DNA of 64,000 nucleotides from Semisulcospira habei (Eukaryota > Mollusca > Gastropoda > Semisulcospiridae), in assembly GCA_036245525.1 (NCBI GenBank), contig BTPG01000006.1:73069026-73133025 (forward strand), written 5' to 3'. Positions 11,205 through 22,810 of the stretch are shown here, piece after piece. The notes under the pieces are model-generated. The model had not been told where the DNA came from. It made no database searches and saw only the letters and a list, made by a program, of their open reading frames with translations. How positions within the stretch are numbered: the first letter of the stretch is position 1; every line of letters begins with the position of its first letter. The position numbers were made by a program, and so were the translations under genes.

Positions 11205-12026
11205 TGGCTGGAGATAAACTGGCGTCCGTATGTTCTGCGATACAGTTTATGACTGATTGCGGACCTTGAGGGCTGCGATTCCGTGACATAAAAAATTGCT
11301 TTTCTCTATGAACTAAAATTCTAATTAATCTCCTCTTCACATGGGTTAAATGGAGGTGCTCTTCGTCCTTGTAAACAGCACAACTACAAAGCATGTTAAC
11401 CTTATTGTGCGTGCAGCCACCAAAACTGTCAACAGTTGTGTTGGCTGCATGCACAGGAGGGTTAAGAAATCATACTATTGCTGACGGCAGCAATGGGCTC
11501 GGTGCAGCGCAGTATTTTTAACTTTTGCACAATACTTGACCCAGACGCACAAAAGTCATGACAACAATTAAAATGATTCACGAGAATCCAAAACTCTTGC
11601 TGCGGAAACGTAAAGGAGATGAGAAGCATGTCGACGGAAACGACGGAGGATGGTTGTATACCAAGTAGTAGTTTCAACTTTTGCACTTAAAGAGATCCAG
11701 CGCATGAAAGTCATGCCAACACTTCAAGTTGGAAAAACTATACACGCCACTATTGACTGCACCTTCTTATGCAGTCGACTATTACTGAACATTCATTATC
11801 ACCACTGCAAAATGATCTCTCTGAAAAGTGATATCTCTGAAATGTGTACTTTCTGTTATTGCTGGAAGGCGCGGTAAAACCCACGCGCCGCAAATAACTG
11901 GAGCGCCGCAACCCGTTGCACCCTGTCAAGAAGAGTCCAATAACTCAGGCACTACAACCCGTGGCCCGCTGTTAATCCATTCCATTGTGATACACTTTCG
12001 AATGAAATAATTTTGACTATGATAGT
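11205..12026. other. no recognisable feature
   Basis: No gene or matching repeat found. A GTGCGTGCAGCC / GGCTGCATGCAC inverted pair lies near 11405-11455. Confidence 0.4.
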
Positions 12027-12090
12027 TCCAGTTAGTTAGTTAGTTATTTGGGTTTAACGCCGAGCAGGCAACTAAGGCCATCTCACGGCG
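12027..12090 (+). repeat. SINE tail fragment S4
   Basis: TTAGTTAGTTATTTGGGTTT, then AACGCCGAGCAGGCAACTAAG and CATCTCACGGCG. The same segment occurs at 17007, 37373 (reverse) and 51134. Confidence 0.7.
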
Positions 12091-12091
12091 G

Positions 12092-12170
12092 AAGGGTGGT
12101 GCCAGAATAGCTTGGCGCCCTCTGAGCGATAAGCTATTCTGGCACCAACCTTGAACTAAAATGGTTGACA
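12092..12170. mobile_element. TTAA-C core hairpin
   Basis: AAGGGTGGTGCCAGAATAGC with mirror GATAAGCTATTCTGGCACC. The outer TTAA ends are missing. It abuts the SINE fragment directly. Confidence 0.8.
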
Positions 12171-12632
12171 TATCTCCTAATCTCTGATGTAGCCTTCCTA
12201 GGACAATACACAAATTTGAAGAAAAAAAAAATCAGCCTGAGGTTTGTGTGGGTTAGGAAGAGCCCAAATCAAATGGAAGCACGGAAATGAGCTATCATGT
12301 AATATTACTGAAGATGTTTGAGTTTATGTTCATGTTCGTGCTGTTCTTGTGACAATGGCAAATGTTTCAAAATCATCTCACTGCTGCGTACTTCTTATTT
12401 CTGACACAACAGAACAATAAAACATGTTTCTCTTAACTATTGAACGATCATAACTCCGTCGCAGCGACATGTTTTTTACAATGAAATGACCGCCGATACG
12501 CACTCTCACCGATTATTGCCCGAGGGAGATCAAAAGCACGCAGATCTCACCAGCAAGATTAAGGAATCCTCAAGAGCCTCCACACTTGGAAAGGTCAGGG
12601 ACACAGACCAGCAAGCGCCATGTCATCCATCT

Positions 12633-12699
12633 GCAAGAGGCGTAGATCCTCATGAGCCCCCGCAAATTGCGGGGACCCATGAGGATCTACACCTCTTGC
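12633..12699. mobile_element. TTAA-B core hairpin
   Basis: GCAAGAGGCGTAGATCC mirrored by GGATCTACACCTCTTGC. Confidence 0.88.
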
Positions 12700-12793
12700 A
12701 AGCGATGACTGCTACGCGAAAATTTAGATCCAACTGTTCTCTCGTTTTTCGTCGGGTTCTATAAATCTCTTGCAGGCGACGACTGCTACATTA

Positions 12794-13104
12794 GAGTCCG
12801 AAATAGCTCAGGCGGTTAAACGTCGGAGCAGGAGAGCGAAGGAATCGCCGGGTCGTGGGTTCGAATCCCGTCCCGGCCCCGGTAGCTGGACTCACAATCC
12901 AGGGGGAAAACGGATTTGTTGCTAGCACTGTCCGTTGAAAGGTCCTGGAAAATCAAAGTGGCACAGTTGGAGTGCGCCTGAGTTGATCAGTGTTCAGGTC
13001 GTACTCCATAGGCAATAGATTTCCCTGTCCCCCATAACCCGCCCGTCAGGGCCGCCCATGATCACCTCGGTGCTGTGGACGTTAAACCCGAACTAACCAA
13101 CCAA
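12794..13104 (+). mobile_element. tRNA-derived SINE S2
   Basis: The A box is TAGCTCAGGCGG (12804-12815) and the B box is a perfect GGTTCGAATCC (12858-12868). The body includes GTTGATCAGTGTTCAGGTCG and the 3' end is ACGTTAAACCCGAACTAACC with CCAA repeats. A reverse copy lies at 36485-36796. The intact pol III boxes make this the best-preserved SINE here; it is not a functional tRNA because no acceptor stem closes. Confidence 0.88.
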
Positions 13105-13147
13105 GCTGCTACACTGAAAATTAGATCTAACTTTTCTTTTCGCATCA

Positions 13148-13284
13148 TGCGGGGGCTCGTGAGGATCTGTGCCTCTTGCTGACACCACTTTGTATCCATG
13201 TTCCTTGGACAGCTGGGGTCCTTTGGCGTTGATATAACACAGTTTTCAGAAACACAGTCTGGGTCCACTGGCAGTGAATGTGTT
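13148..13284. repeat. TTAA-B right half with outer spacer
   Basis: TGCGGGGGCTC core arm to CTTGCTGACACCACTTTG, then GGGGTCCTTTGGCGTTG and GGCAGTGAATGTG. The left arm is absent. Confidence 0.8.
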
Positions 13285-13739
13285 CATATACCTCGACCAA
13301 AGTTGGAATTTTTCCTCTGAACCCAGCAATACAGGAAAGATCGACCCTGACAGCGCAAGATTAGTGCTTACGCAGCTTTAATCCGGCAACATCACTCTGC
13401 TATCTGGTCGGTCAACATCTTACGTGTTGTAGTTGGTCAGGGCTAACGATGTAAAACAAGCTTTCGTTAGCAGGTGTTGACGTGAATTAACTCGCTCGAG
13501 AAGTGCTGTAACTGGATACGATACATACAGCAGCGTGTCCGAATACAGCACTGTCTCGGAAAGGTTCAGCTGCTCTTCCTTGACAATTCGAAAAACTGTA
13601 AAAATCAAAACTATAGAAAATGTCGCTGAAAACAAGGTCCGATATAACTAGCAGAAAAAGGCGGATTGAACAATTAGTCTTTTTCAGTGGTCCCACTCGA
13701 CCCCTTCGCTGCTGAGAAGATATGAACATCACCGAGTTA
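13285..13739. other. no recognisable feature
   Basis: No gene or known repeat seen. Confidence 0.4.
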
Positions 13740-13886
13740 GCAAGAGGCATAGATCCTCATGAGCCCCCGCAATTGCGGGGGCTCATGAGGATCTATGCCT
13801 CTTGCTGACTCGAAGTTTTTTTTGACGTTGAATCTAACAATGGATTTAAAAACACAATCTGCGATCACTGGAAGTCAAAGTGTTAA
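13740..13886. mobile_element. TTAA-B hairpin, perfect core, right end intact
   Basis: A 66-bp perfect palindrome (13740-13805) followed by the long outer spacer and AAGTCAAAGTGTTAA at the right terminus. The left terminus is not recognised. Confidence 0.92.
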
Positions 13887-14300
13887 AGTTGCTTCCCTTC
13901 AAAACAAAGGTTAGATACAATAACAAAAGCGCTGGTCCCTGATGTTTTTTTTGTTGTTGTTGTAACAAAAGGTCTCTGTGTTTGACAATGGTGATGGGAA
14001 CAGCCTCCGGCACTTCCATAACCAGACACATGAATATAGGTGTCTTGCCATATAGGGAAAGGCTAGACGAGACAAACAAAGCCATTGATCAGAGCGCCAC
14101 CTGCCGACCGTCGGTCTCGGCGCTCCTGCACCTCATTGAGAGCGCTGCCACCTGGTGGTGTACAGACACACTACATTACACCGAAATCGATGACTTTCAC
14201 ATCACTGTGTACAGTTCTGTCTTGGGAAAACCCTTCCCTCAGCTTCTGCGCATATATACTCATGTGCCTCTGTGTGCTCTTCAGACAGAACCGTCCATCT

Positions 14301-14374
14301 GCAAGAGGCGTAGATTCAGTCTCAGAGCTCATGCAATGCCCAGGGGCTCATGAGAACCTACGCCGGCCCTCTTG
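14301..14374. mobile_element. TTAA-B core hairpin, imperfect
   Basis: GCAAGAGGCGTAGATTC and the mirror GAACCTACGCC, then CCTCTTG. The GGCGTAG / CTACGCC variant is shared by both arms. Confidence 0.75.
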
Positions 14375-14673
14375 TGGTGAATAGACTTGACATGATTTGT
14401 AGATCCCTTCGAATGGTGTAAGGAGTCTTCGTTATTGTTGAGCAGCAAAGACAAATATGAAAAATGGCATATCGTCGGTGTAATTAAAGACTTCGTATCT
14501 GACACACATTTGTGAGTCAGATACGAGGTGTACCATTTACAAAGACGACATGTGCTTATAACTACTTCATCCTTTGGTAAATCATGAATACCTATGCACA
14601 TGGACATCTCGAGTATTACAGGAAATGATAAAACACGACCTTTACCTCTTGCTCCTTGAGAATCCGCATCCCA

Positions 14674-14763
14674 TTGCGCAAAAGGCCATCGGGCCGACGT
14701 CGGCCGCCGTAGGCCCGCGTACGACCGTACGCGGGCCAACGGCCCGATATCCTTTTGCGCATA
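14674..14763. repeat. inverted repeat family H, copy 2
   Basis: TTGCGCAAAAGGCCATCGGG mirrored by CCCGATATCCTTTTGCGC around CGCGTACGACCGTACGCG. This is the most symmetric member. Confidence 0.85.
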
Positions 14764-14910
14764 TTATTGTATCGCTCTGGCTCCCTGCGGAAACAGAAGT
14801 TCATAAGACTCTCTGACCTTTGAAGGCAAAAAAGAAAAAAAAAAAAACACAACAAAAACAAAACAAATCAAAACACAAAAACCCCCAAACAAACCAGTAA
14901 ATCAATCTTA

Positions 14911-14982
14911 GTAAAAAGCGAGATTAAAAAAAAAATTGTAATACAATGAAAATCTCTCTTTTGACAAAAATGGACTTGCTGT
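14911..14982. repeat. hairpin repeat family F, copy 2, degenerate
   Basis: AAAAGCGAGATT, A-run, CAATGAAAATCTCTC and AAAATGGACTTGCTG. Confidence 0.6.
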
Positions 14983-15191
14983 CATGAAAATCTCTCCGCA
15001 CAACCGGCACGGCGTGATAAGAAATAATTTATGTCTCCTGCTTCATGACGAATGGCCCAATTACCCGCACGCATCTCTTTGGCCCCAAAGTGGAAATCGT
15101 CAGCCCAATTTATTCACATCTCTGCTCACTATGAGGAAGACGTTTACCTTGGAGTGTTTGGCCTTGGTGCACGTGGAAGAGAGAATTATTA

Positions 15192-15283
15192 CTAACCGTC
15201 TGGCTGCCGGTAGCGGTTTTTGTCGCGACGATTCCTGCCGGAATCATCGCGACAAAAACCGCTACCGACAGCTAAAGGGTTAC
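15192..15283. mobile_element. TTAA-E palindromic MITE
   Basis: Termini mutated to CTAA and TTAC, but the arms (GGTAGCGGTTTTTGTCGCGA and its mirror) are essentially perfect. The arms are better kept than the ends. Confidence 0.9.
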
Positions 15284-15491
15284 ATCACAGCCCTAGCGGC
15301 AATATGTAACACTCCTTACTACAACGCATTACATTTTTACATTTTCAGTCCCTTCTGGGTCGCGGTGGGGCGAAATTAACAGCATGCCTTTGACGACATA
15401 GGCGGGGAGGTTACAAAAACTCTGACGACTAAAGTAACCAGATAAAAATTACGTCATGTCTAACCTCACTGCTGAACGTGCTTTCGGCGCA

Positions 15492-15494
<3 letters not shown>

Positions 15495-15551
<57 letters not shown>

Positions 15552-15581
15552 TGTGTGTGTGTGTGTGGGGTGTGTGTGTGT

Positions 15582-15618
<37 letters not shown>
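15495..15618. repeat. (GT)n microsatellite
   Basis: GT repeats with a few interruptions. They sit where copies b and c of LR also have GT/GTAT arrays. Confidence 0.95.
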
Positions 15619-15621
<3 letters not shown>

Positions 15622-16039
15622 CACGAAAATCTCCAATATTTGCATACGTACAAGCTTCAAACGTGGGACGTGCATTTTCAAGGGGTTCCTAGGACAGCCA
15701 TCGAGCATATTAAAATTAGTTATCTCATCAAGGGTTAAAAGACCGTTTATAGAAAGTCGGTTGTACCATATCAGAGTCCGTAATTTTTGTCATATTCACT
15801 TAAAATTTTGAATATAACTAGATTGGAGATAGACACTGAATGTGTTCGTTAGCCAGCTTTGAATCTCTTGAACTTTTTACTAAAAATTAGATCTATGCAC
15901 AAAAAAACAAACAAAAAACAACCCAAAACCAAAACAAAACAAAAAAACAACACCTCGACTTAATAGAGAAAATCCGACAGTGGCGGTGACTTAAAAGCAA
16001 CAACTTCGTCACCACGCAGACATCGACGCAGTACTCTAG

Positions 16040-16224
<185 letters not shown>

Positions 16225-16536
16225 GACGCGCTGTCAGAAGCGCATGGGCGCGTACAGTAATGTATCTAGGTAAAGCTTAATTCTATTACTATAAGTATGC
16301 AACGCCTATCGAAAAAGTCGACACCTATTGTCGCGGGTGACACGCGTTTGAACAGGTATTTTCCAAGTGTCTATTTTGCTACAGGGTACCGAAAACTCAT
16401 ATATAGACCTGATGACAAAAGAAACGCACAAGCTAGATATAGAGGAATCTTTTATGTAATAAAATGTTCGTCTTATGACGTATTGGCGTGTTTACGTCAT
16501 GTAAGTTCTAGTCATGACATTTTGAAGAACACTTTT

Positions 16537-16746
16537 CAGGGGCGGAACAGTTACCTCGAGGAGGGGGGGGTTCCAAATTTTTGTTTGGGACCTTCAACCT
16601 GATACAAAAGGCCTCCCCGACGCCGAAAAATGGAAAAGCGGGGGGAAGGGGGGGGGGGACTTTGTTACAGCATTTTAAAGAATTTTGGGTGGTGGTGGTG
16701 GGGGGGGGGGGATGGGGGGTCCGGTCCACCTCCAGATCCGCCCCTG
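16537..16746. mobile_element. family K element with CAGGGGCGG ends
   Basis: Starts CAGGGGCGGAACAGTTACC and ends AGATCCGCCCCTG, with internal G-runs. Such ends resemble hAT-type termini, but no 8-bp duplication is clear. Confidence 0.65.
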
Positions 16747-17006
16747 CTTTTGTTGTACAGTGCAGGATTTTGCGTAGCGTAAGGGGAAGGTGGGGGGAGG
16801 TGGATGGTTGAAACAAATGCATAAGATGACAAAAGGGAAGGGCACGATGTTCTCTTTTCTTCTGCACCTGCACAGACGTAACGAAGCAAACAAAAATCCT
16901 GCTCAAGGCCGGTCTCGCAATTATCAGACAGAAGTATAGTTACCGTCTGGTCACATATGACACGTCGATTCTCTGCCTCTTCGACCTTTTTTTTTTCAGA
17001 AAAAAT

Positions 17007-17060
17007 TGTTAGTTATTGGGGTTTAACGCCGAGCAGGCGACTAAAGCCATCTCACGGCGT
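17007..17060 (+). repeat. SINE tail fragment S4
   Basis: GTTAGTTATTGGGGTTTAAC, GCCGAGCAGGCGACTAAAG, CCATCTCACGGCG. Confidence 0.7.
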
Positions 17061-17788
17061 GTTTTTCAGAAAAAATCACGTAGCATTCAATGACCGCATT
17101 TGTCGCCACGTTGATTACTATCTGATTCCATCATCATGCCTAAGACAATGACGTGATGTCGGGAATTTATGCGCAATCTTCCCATCATGCAGGCCTGATT
17201 TTTTTTGTTCTTTGAAGTCTGCGTATTTTACGTCACTACGGAACCTTCAACGTAAGACGATTGAACATTACGCGTAGACTAAAGTTGCAACATGTTACTA
17301 CACGTACAGCATATGTGTTGCATACTAATAGTAATAGACTTATGGGTAAAGTCAACTTCACTGCACATACATTTATAGCAAAACTGAAATTTTACCCTGA
17401 AATTCTAGTTTTGTCACTATTTTTCTCAAGTCTAGAAGGCAAAGTGAAACTCTTATCACGTAAAAAAAAAAACAAACAAAAAAAACCATTAAAAAACAAG
17501 AATTACATCATGACAAAATGACGTTTTTCAAACATTGCATGTATGCACTGTGCCCCTTACTGACGCATATATTGTCACATCCGCGAGGCTTTTTCAATAT
17601 CTCAACATCAGAATGAGGTCAAAGACAACAGGTAGAGACCCTTGACAGCGAGGACAGCTGTCATATAAAAGGGACTTTGTTCGTTATAGCTCTCATATAG
17701 AAGAGACTTTGTGGGTTATGGTTCATCCCATCTTGTTTCTTTTTTCTTTTGCTGAAGGCGCACCATTCGGGAAAAAAAAAGAACAATT

Positions 17789-17955
17789 GATAACTCATTC
17801 TGCCGCGACACACCACAGCAATATATGGCTCTACCGTGATAATTCAAGGGTGGTGGCAGTATAGCTTGGCGCCTATAGGGGCCAAGCTGTTCTGCCACCA
17901 CCCTTGAACTATCATGGTCGATCTGTCTCTTGAATTGTAAAGCAGTCCTCCAAAA
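17789..17955. mobile_element. TTAA-C MITE, partly degraded
   Basis: Left end GATAACTCATTCTGCC. The central hairpin (TTCAAGGGTGGTGG and mirror) is intact apart from two mismatches. The right terminus is lost. Confidence 0.8.
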
Positions 17956-18107
17956 GGATAGCTCCAAAACGTGGGTATTTTGAAGTACCTCGGGCACAAT
18001 GATTTTTTTTAAAAAAAGCCAGCCTGACCCGACCAACAAGATGCATATACGGATCTTAGAAAAGGCTGGCAAGGTACAGTCAGGTGCTTATCGTGCGTTC
18101 GTACCCA

Positions 18108-18338
18108 ATACGCTAAAGGCCATTAGGCCGAAGTCGGCCGCTGTCGGACACTACTGCATTAAAGCTGTCACGACTGACCTATATACTCCATCGCTAACTG
18201 TTCGTAGTGCGCAGTGGAATATGAAAATGCGTAACCTATAACGTTTTGCGTTGGAACTAAAAAGGTAAAACACCCACCACGAATGTGCGCGGGCCCACTG
18301 TGGCCGACGTAGGCCCGTGGACCTTTGCTCACTTGAAT
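18108..18338. repeat. inverted repeat family H, copy 3, with spacer
   Basis: GCTAAAGGCCATTAGGCCG at the left and GTGGCCGACGTAGGCCC, GGACCTTTGCTCAC at the right, separated by about 150 bp of unrelated sequence. Confidence 0.65.
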
Positions 18339-18470
18339 GAGCGAGCGAGACATATTCATCACTGCACAAAGACATTTTCCCAATATAGCAGCGTGGTACC
18401 GAACCGACCTCCGATGGCCGATCACGCTCACACGTGACCTGAAGAACTTAGACGTAAATGTGGCCGGCCA

Positions 18471-18554
18471 GCAAGAGGCATAGATCCTCATGGGCCGCTC
18501 CCCCTCCCCCTCTCCCCGCAATCTCAGGGGTTCATGATAATCTACGCCTCTTGC
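18471..18554. mobile_element. TTAA-B core hairpin with C-rich loop expansion
   Basis: GCAAGAGGCATAGATCCTCA and TACGCCTCTTGC, with a CCCCCTCCCCC insertion enlarging the loop. Confidence 0.8.
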
Positions 18555-18776
18555 AGATGGGTGGTGGTGATCCCCGGTTTGATATCTCATTACTGACGCA
18601 GAAAATCGTGGCCGACACTTCAGAAGAATGATGTTGGAGGTTACCTTTCCGTACGGAGTGTATCAGTACCTTCCAGCCAAACCAGTTCGTCCAGAATTGT
18701 TCTTATTCTCACAGAATTAATCTTTTAAGCGCTCAACACGAGCCACAACAGGAGCCAATGTGGGTCAACAAAAAGC

Positions 18777-18990
18777 AAGGGCGGATCAGTTATCTGTCGA
18801 GGAGGGGGAAGGGAAGGGGTTGTTTCCAATTCTTTGGTAGCGTGATGATGGTGAAGGGCGGGTGGTGGGGGTCGGGGTGGTGATTACCCAAGACATGGAG
18901 CGCCTATGTAAGAGATCAGAGAAGAACCCAACGAAGTCACCTTTTTTGGTCTGGATTATGTAAAAGAACACATGCTTTCCTGACCATCAA
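18777..18990. repeat. family K left end plus family G fragment
   Basis: AAGGGCGGATCAGTTATCTG with G-runs, then GAAGAACCCAACGAAG and TCACCTTTTTTGGTCTGGAT. Relationship between the two parts is unclear. Confidence 0.5.
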
Positions 18991-19024
18991 CATATTCACG
19001 TTCATTTTGTTGCTGAGGGTAGTA

Positions 19025-19061
19025 GCAATTGCGGGGGCTCATGAAGATCTATGCCTCTTAC
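19025..19061. repeat. TTAA-B right arm only
   Basis: GCAATTGCGGGGGCTCATGA to CTATGCCTCTTAC. The left arm is missing. Confidence 0.8.
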
Positions 19062-19665
19062 TGGCTCAACTTAAGTCTAGTTTCTTCAGATGTAGTACAT
19101 CCTAGGGCTACAGGAGTGACATCGATTCTCATGGTGCTGTCCTGCCACTGCAAGGGCCGCTGGAGTGATGCACCATTTTGCGGATGAAAATCGCCTGAAA
19201 ATCGTGTCCTGTAAGGCAATATTATCTGTCTTATCTGTACATTATGTTCTATTTATGATCACATCTATCATTAACGTTTAACTAGGTTTTTGTGATCTAG
19301 TGAGCTGTCAAAAAAATATCTATTTCGGGACAGTAAATATCTTGTATCCTGATCGTGAATCTACAAACGATATGACAGAGGCCGCGATTTAAAATTGCGT
19401 CAGTGTCGAGATTATTCTGATCTTTGACAGGCATAATTTTAAGTTCAACAGACAGAGAAAACTTTATTAAAGAGAATCGAGGTCAAGTGACATTTAAACA
19501 GAACGTTCAAGAGTGGCGCCACCTGTTTCCGTGGACCTACATCAGTTACGCCAAATCACGCCCAGCAACCTCAGAAGTAACACGAATCCCGAGGCAAGTT
19601 CATGCCGTCCGCAGAAAGACACACTCAGACATGACACAACAGTCCTCAGTCCAGTCCCTTCTTCT

Positions 19666-19732
19666 GCAAGTGGCATAGACTCTCATGCGCCCCTGCATCC
19701 TGCAAGGGCGCATGCGAATCTACACCACTTGC
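19666..19732. mobile_element. TTAA-B core hairpin, matched arm variants
   Basis: Both arms have AAGTGG (consensus AAGAGG) and ATGCGCCC (consensus ATGAGCCC). Confidence 0.85.
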
Positions 19733-19837
19733 TGGTAGAGATCGCGCTAGTGTGCATCTTCCCACACTGAGGGAACTCATCTACCGTAGTTTCCTGATCG
19801 GCTCCGAGAGTGAGTGCATACCCGAGCCTTGTGTCTG

Positions 19838-19904
19838 CATGAGTCACAGATCCTTGTGAACCCCTGCAAATCTGTAGAAGCTCATGAGAAGGTAGGCCTC
19901 GTGC
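19838..19904. repeat. TTAA-B core, highly degenerate
   Basis: CACAGATCCTTGTGAACCCC and CTCATGAGAAGGTAGGCCTC keep only the general outline. Confidence 0.55.
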
Positions 19905-20016
19905 TGGCAAAAGATTGGGCCCAGCCCATTCAGTCACGCCCTAAAACTGAGAGATGTCTACAGGGTAAAGCCATCAACTGATCAGCTTGGAGATTATTTT
20001 CTCGAACCTTCTCTTC

Positions 20017-20057
20017 ACAAGAGGCATATATGAGGCAAGAGGATATACGCCTCTTGC
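20017..20057. repeat. TTAA-B core with deleted centre
   Basis: ACAAGAGGCATATAT joined to ATATACGCCTCTTGC. The inner GC-rich part of the hairpin is deleted. Confidence 0.75.
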
Positions 20058-20150
20058 TGGCGGATTTGGCTCATTTGCATCCTCAGAGTGACGAAATTGC
20101 GCGATCTGGGTCAAGTCAACAACAATCTGTTCCGACTTGGGCGGGTTTAG

Positions 20151-20243
20151 TTAACCCTTTTGCGTGTCGGTAGCGGTTTTTGTCGCGATGATTCCTACAG
20201 GAATCATCACGACAATAACCACTACCGACACGCAAAGGATTAA
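20151..20243. mobile_element. TTAA-E palindromic MITE, complete
   Basis: 93 bp, TTAA at both ends. Arms share the GCGTGTC / GACACGC variant. Confidence 0.92.
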
Positions 20244-20599
20244 ACAAATCTCATGTTCAGTCTATGACGGGCTGCAAAATGCGCACTTGTCAAATAATGG
20301 GAACTTTATTACTTGGAAATTATTGGGAGCTTTATTATAGAGACTGACGACGGCGGCAATGTCTAGCATTGATGATACCGGTATGGATGATAAGCCTAAT
20401 GAATGCACACACGTCTGCTGCTGTAACGTGATATCTCGACGGTGTTCGCAATCAACCTCGTACGTGACATTTTGAAGCGATGTCATATTTTGATGCGACT
20501 AGCTCCTTTGATTTAAAAGATTTTTTTTTTCTGACGAAAGTCGAACCTGCAGTTCAGCAGGAAACATTCATAATCGCCTTGTGACCAAGATATGGTCAC

Positions 20600-20730
20600 A
20601 AGATAATACAGGCGTGGATTCGAGAGAGGCATTCAAGAGAGCCCTAAAGACCCATATTTTTTTCTGTCTGCTACAAATGACTTTGTCACAGACCTGTCAC
20701 TTTGAAGTCATCTCTATCTTTTTTTAGAAG

Positions 20731-20797
<67 letters not shown>

Positions 20798-21025
20798 CGC
20801 GCGCGCGCGCGTGCGTGAATGCGAGTATGAGTCCATAAGCGTAGCACTTTTGAATGGTGACTTTATAGCTTGTTTACAGAGTGCGCTTTATTTTGTTTTA
20901 GTACTTTTGTAAATTGCGTTTTTGTAATTAGTTATTTTTGTACAATTAGTTTTTGTTAAGCGCCTAGAGCTCTGGTCTGAGGTTAGGAGCTATACAAGTA
21001 CTCATTATTATTATTATTATTAAAT
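20600..21025 (+). mobile_element. LINE 3' end (L2/CR1-like), 5' truncated
   Basis: A short stretch translates as FKRALKTHIFF, typical of the C terminus of L2/CR1-type reverse transcriptases. It is followed by an untranslated region with GCGCCTAGAGCTCTGGTCTG and an (ATT)n tail at 21005-21022. Only the last part of the element is present. Confidence 0.65.
20733..20813. repeat. (GT)n(GC)n microsatellite
   Basis: Within the 3' untranslated region of the LINE fragment. Confidence 0.95.
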
Positions 21026-21065
21026 TAGCAGCAGTTTCTTCGCTTTTTACTCAAGGAACACAAAA

Positions 21066-21205
21066 TCCAGACCAAAAAGGTGACTTTTCAAGCGTATAAA
21101 ATGCAGAGAATAAACCGTAGAAAAAGAAATAATAAATAAACATTAATAAATTGTTTTGTAACTGTCTTTTCTAAGCGTGCTTCTTTCGTTGGATTATTCT
21201 TGAGA
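21066..21205. repeat. repeat family G, copy 3
   Basis: TCCAGACCAAAAAGGTGAC, CAAGCGTATAAAATGCAGAG, then the opposite-facing CTTTTCTAAGCGTGCTTC. Confidence 0.7.
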
Positions 21206-21395
21206 AAATAAAAATGTTACGAGGTTGCATGCGAGCATCATCAATAATTCGGAGTTGATTGGGCTTGCTGTGCCTTTATTCCGATCAGTGACCACACCTA
21301 AAAACTACCTCATGGGAACTGGTCATTGCCTCTTGCGTAGACAACGTTAATTATGAACCCTTCAATCAAAGAAATCAACTATGCAAAATGGGCCA

Positions 21396-21461
21396 GCGAG
21401 AGGCATAGACCCTCGTGAACCCCCGCAGAAGTGGGAGTTCATGAGAATCTATGCCTCTTGC
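21396..21461. mobile_element. TTAA-B core hairpin
   Basis: GCGAGAGGCATAGACCCTCG mirrored by GAATCTATGCCTCTTGC. The GTGAACCC / AGTTCATGA inner arms both lean to the same variant (GAAC / GTTC). Confidence 0.8.
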
Positions 21462-21511
21462 ACGATGAGTCTTGTAGGAAAATGGGGGTAGTTCTAAGAA
21501 GACACAGACGA

Positions 21512-21726
21512 CACAACTCATTCAGGCCGACGCACGTATTTCCCAAATTTTGGAGGCGTCATCTAACGACTATGCACCTGTTGCAGGAGAAGGATCGACC
21601 ATGCTAATTCAAGGGTAGTGCCAGATTAGCTTGGCGCCGACAGGCACCAAGCTAATCTGGCACTACCCTTGAATTATCATGGTCGACCCATCTCCTGCTG
21701 TAGTGCGTCAGGGTTGAATGGGTTAA
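21512..21726. mobile_element. TTAA-C' palindromic MITE, near complete
   Basis: Left end ACAACTCATTCAGGCCG (TTAA mutated), right end TTGAATGGGTTAA. The hairpin is GGTAGTGCCAGATTAGCTTG and its mirror. A variant of TTAA-C with different outer arms. Confidence 0.88.
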
Positions 21727-21924
21727 AGGTTGATTAGTAAAAAAATAAGATGAGGTCCAATACAAACTACAAAATACAAACTAGTGAACCGAAGTAGGCC
21801 TAATAAAAATACAAACTATTTAACGGGTGTGACATCGTTTGAAAAAAAGCCATGTTACCACATTGCAAGCATCAATGTTACTACACTGAGGCAGAGAGAA
21901 CCAAAGGATGAACAGGACGGATTC

Positions 21925-21956
21925 ACTGACTGACTGACTGACTAACTGACTGATTA

Positions 21957-21989
<33 letters not shown>

Positions 21990-22000
21990 CTGATTGATAA
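21925..22000. repeat. (GACT)n/(GATT)n microsatellite
   Basis: Tetranucleotide repeat shifting from GACT to GATT. Confidence 0.9.
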
Positions 22001-22237
22001 TAATCGCGACTGATTATCAGCTCGACTGATCAATTAATATGGTTCGCCACCGTGCTAGAGCGCATTAACCATCGAACTTTGTGACCACAAAAAAACAATG
22101 AAATTTCGCCTGCATCGAATGCCACAGTCCTTGCTAAGAATTCATTGTAAGGGTACGAGATATAGGCCTACATCTTCAAGGATGAAGATGTAGATGGTGA
22201 TGCGACCCCAAAGTCTGCAGTTGCTCACGTGGAATTA

Positions 22238-22332
22238 TACTGACGAGCAAAATAAATGCAACATCATTGGAATCATCGGAAACACATTAGTATTTCCGAT
22301 GATTTCAATGATGTCGCATTTGTTTTGCTCGA
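22238..22332. mobile_element. TA-A MITE, right end truncated
   Basis: TA then TACTGACGAGCAAAATAAAT. The internal hairpin ATCATCGGAAACAC is mirrored. The right end stops at GTTTTGCTCGAC. Confidence 0.82.
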
Positions 22333-22580
22333 CCGCAGGCTTATATATTAACCGCTAACCAAATGGCTCGCTAGGGGTGGGCGTGAAAAGGCTGTAACCT
22401 TGTCTGGACGTTTTTATATGACGGAAAAAGCCAGTTTTACACCAATCCCATGTTTTTTCAGACTAATCCCATAAGGACGCAGCAAACAGTCGACGACGGA
22501 AAAGACTGATCCTGTCCAAAATTCGACCCAGGAGAAAACATCCTCAATTTGAGGACGTCGGTGGAACAGATCACCGTCAG

Positions 22581-22646
22581 TAAGACGAATGGATTCTCAT
22601 GAGGTCCTGCAGGCTGCATGGGCTCATGAGTATATGTGCCTCTTGC
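22581..22646. mobile_element. TTAA-B core hairpin, degenerate
   Basis: GGATTCTCATGAGGTCCTGC with GGGCTCATGAG and TGTGCCTCTTGC. Confidence 0.7.
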
Positions 22647-22810
22647 AGATGGGGAAGGGGAGTTGCTCAAGAATCGGATTTGCCAGGGCAGGGAGTTAAT
22701 TTGATACAAGTCTCGGCGCCACTGATCAATGTTCATCGGCAGATTACACTGGCAGACTTTCAGTTCCACGTCTTTTTACAGCCGCTAATCCACACCTGAT
22801 TTTTTAATCT

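Larger units (their letters stand above)
16276..17344. mobile_element. nonautonomous DNA transposon inside LR
   Basis: Flanked by the 7-bp direct repeat GGTAAAG (16269-16275 and 17345-17351). The two ends are inverted repeats over about 34 bp, sharing TCTATTACTAT and AGTATGCAAC. LR copy b has the uninterrupted site CTAGGTAAAGTCATCC. The element has no transposase frame and carries element K1 and a SINE fragment. Superfamily unknown. Confidence 0.82.

Noticed and set aside
11405..11460. GTGCGTGCAGCC / GGCTGCATGCAC pair as another MITE
   Set aside because: TTAACC and GGTTAA flank it, which is suggestive, but I found no second copy and the arms are short.
12794..12870. Functional tRNA gene
   Set aside because: The A and B boxes are good, but the acceptor stem does not close and the sequence continues into a SINE body found again at 36485.
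13740..13805. Perfect hairpins as transcription terminators or microRNA genes
   Set aside because: Copy number, TTAA ends and T-tract absence point to MITEs. Small RNAs could still arise, but the sequence alone does not show that.
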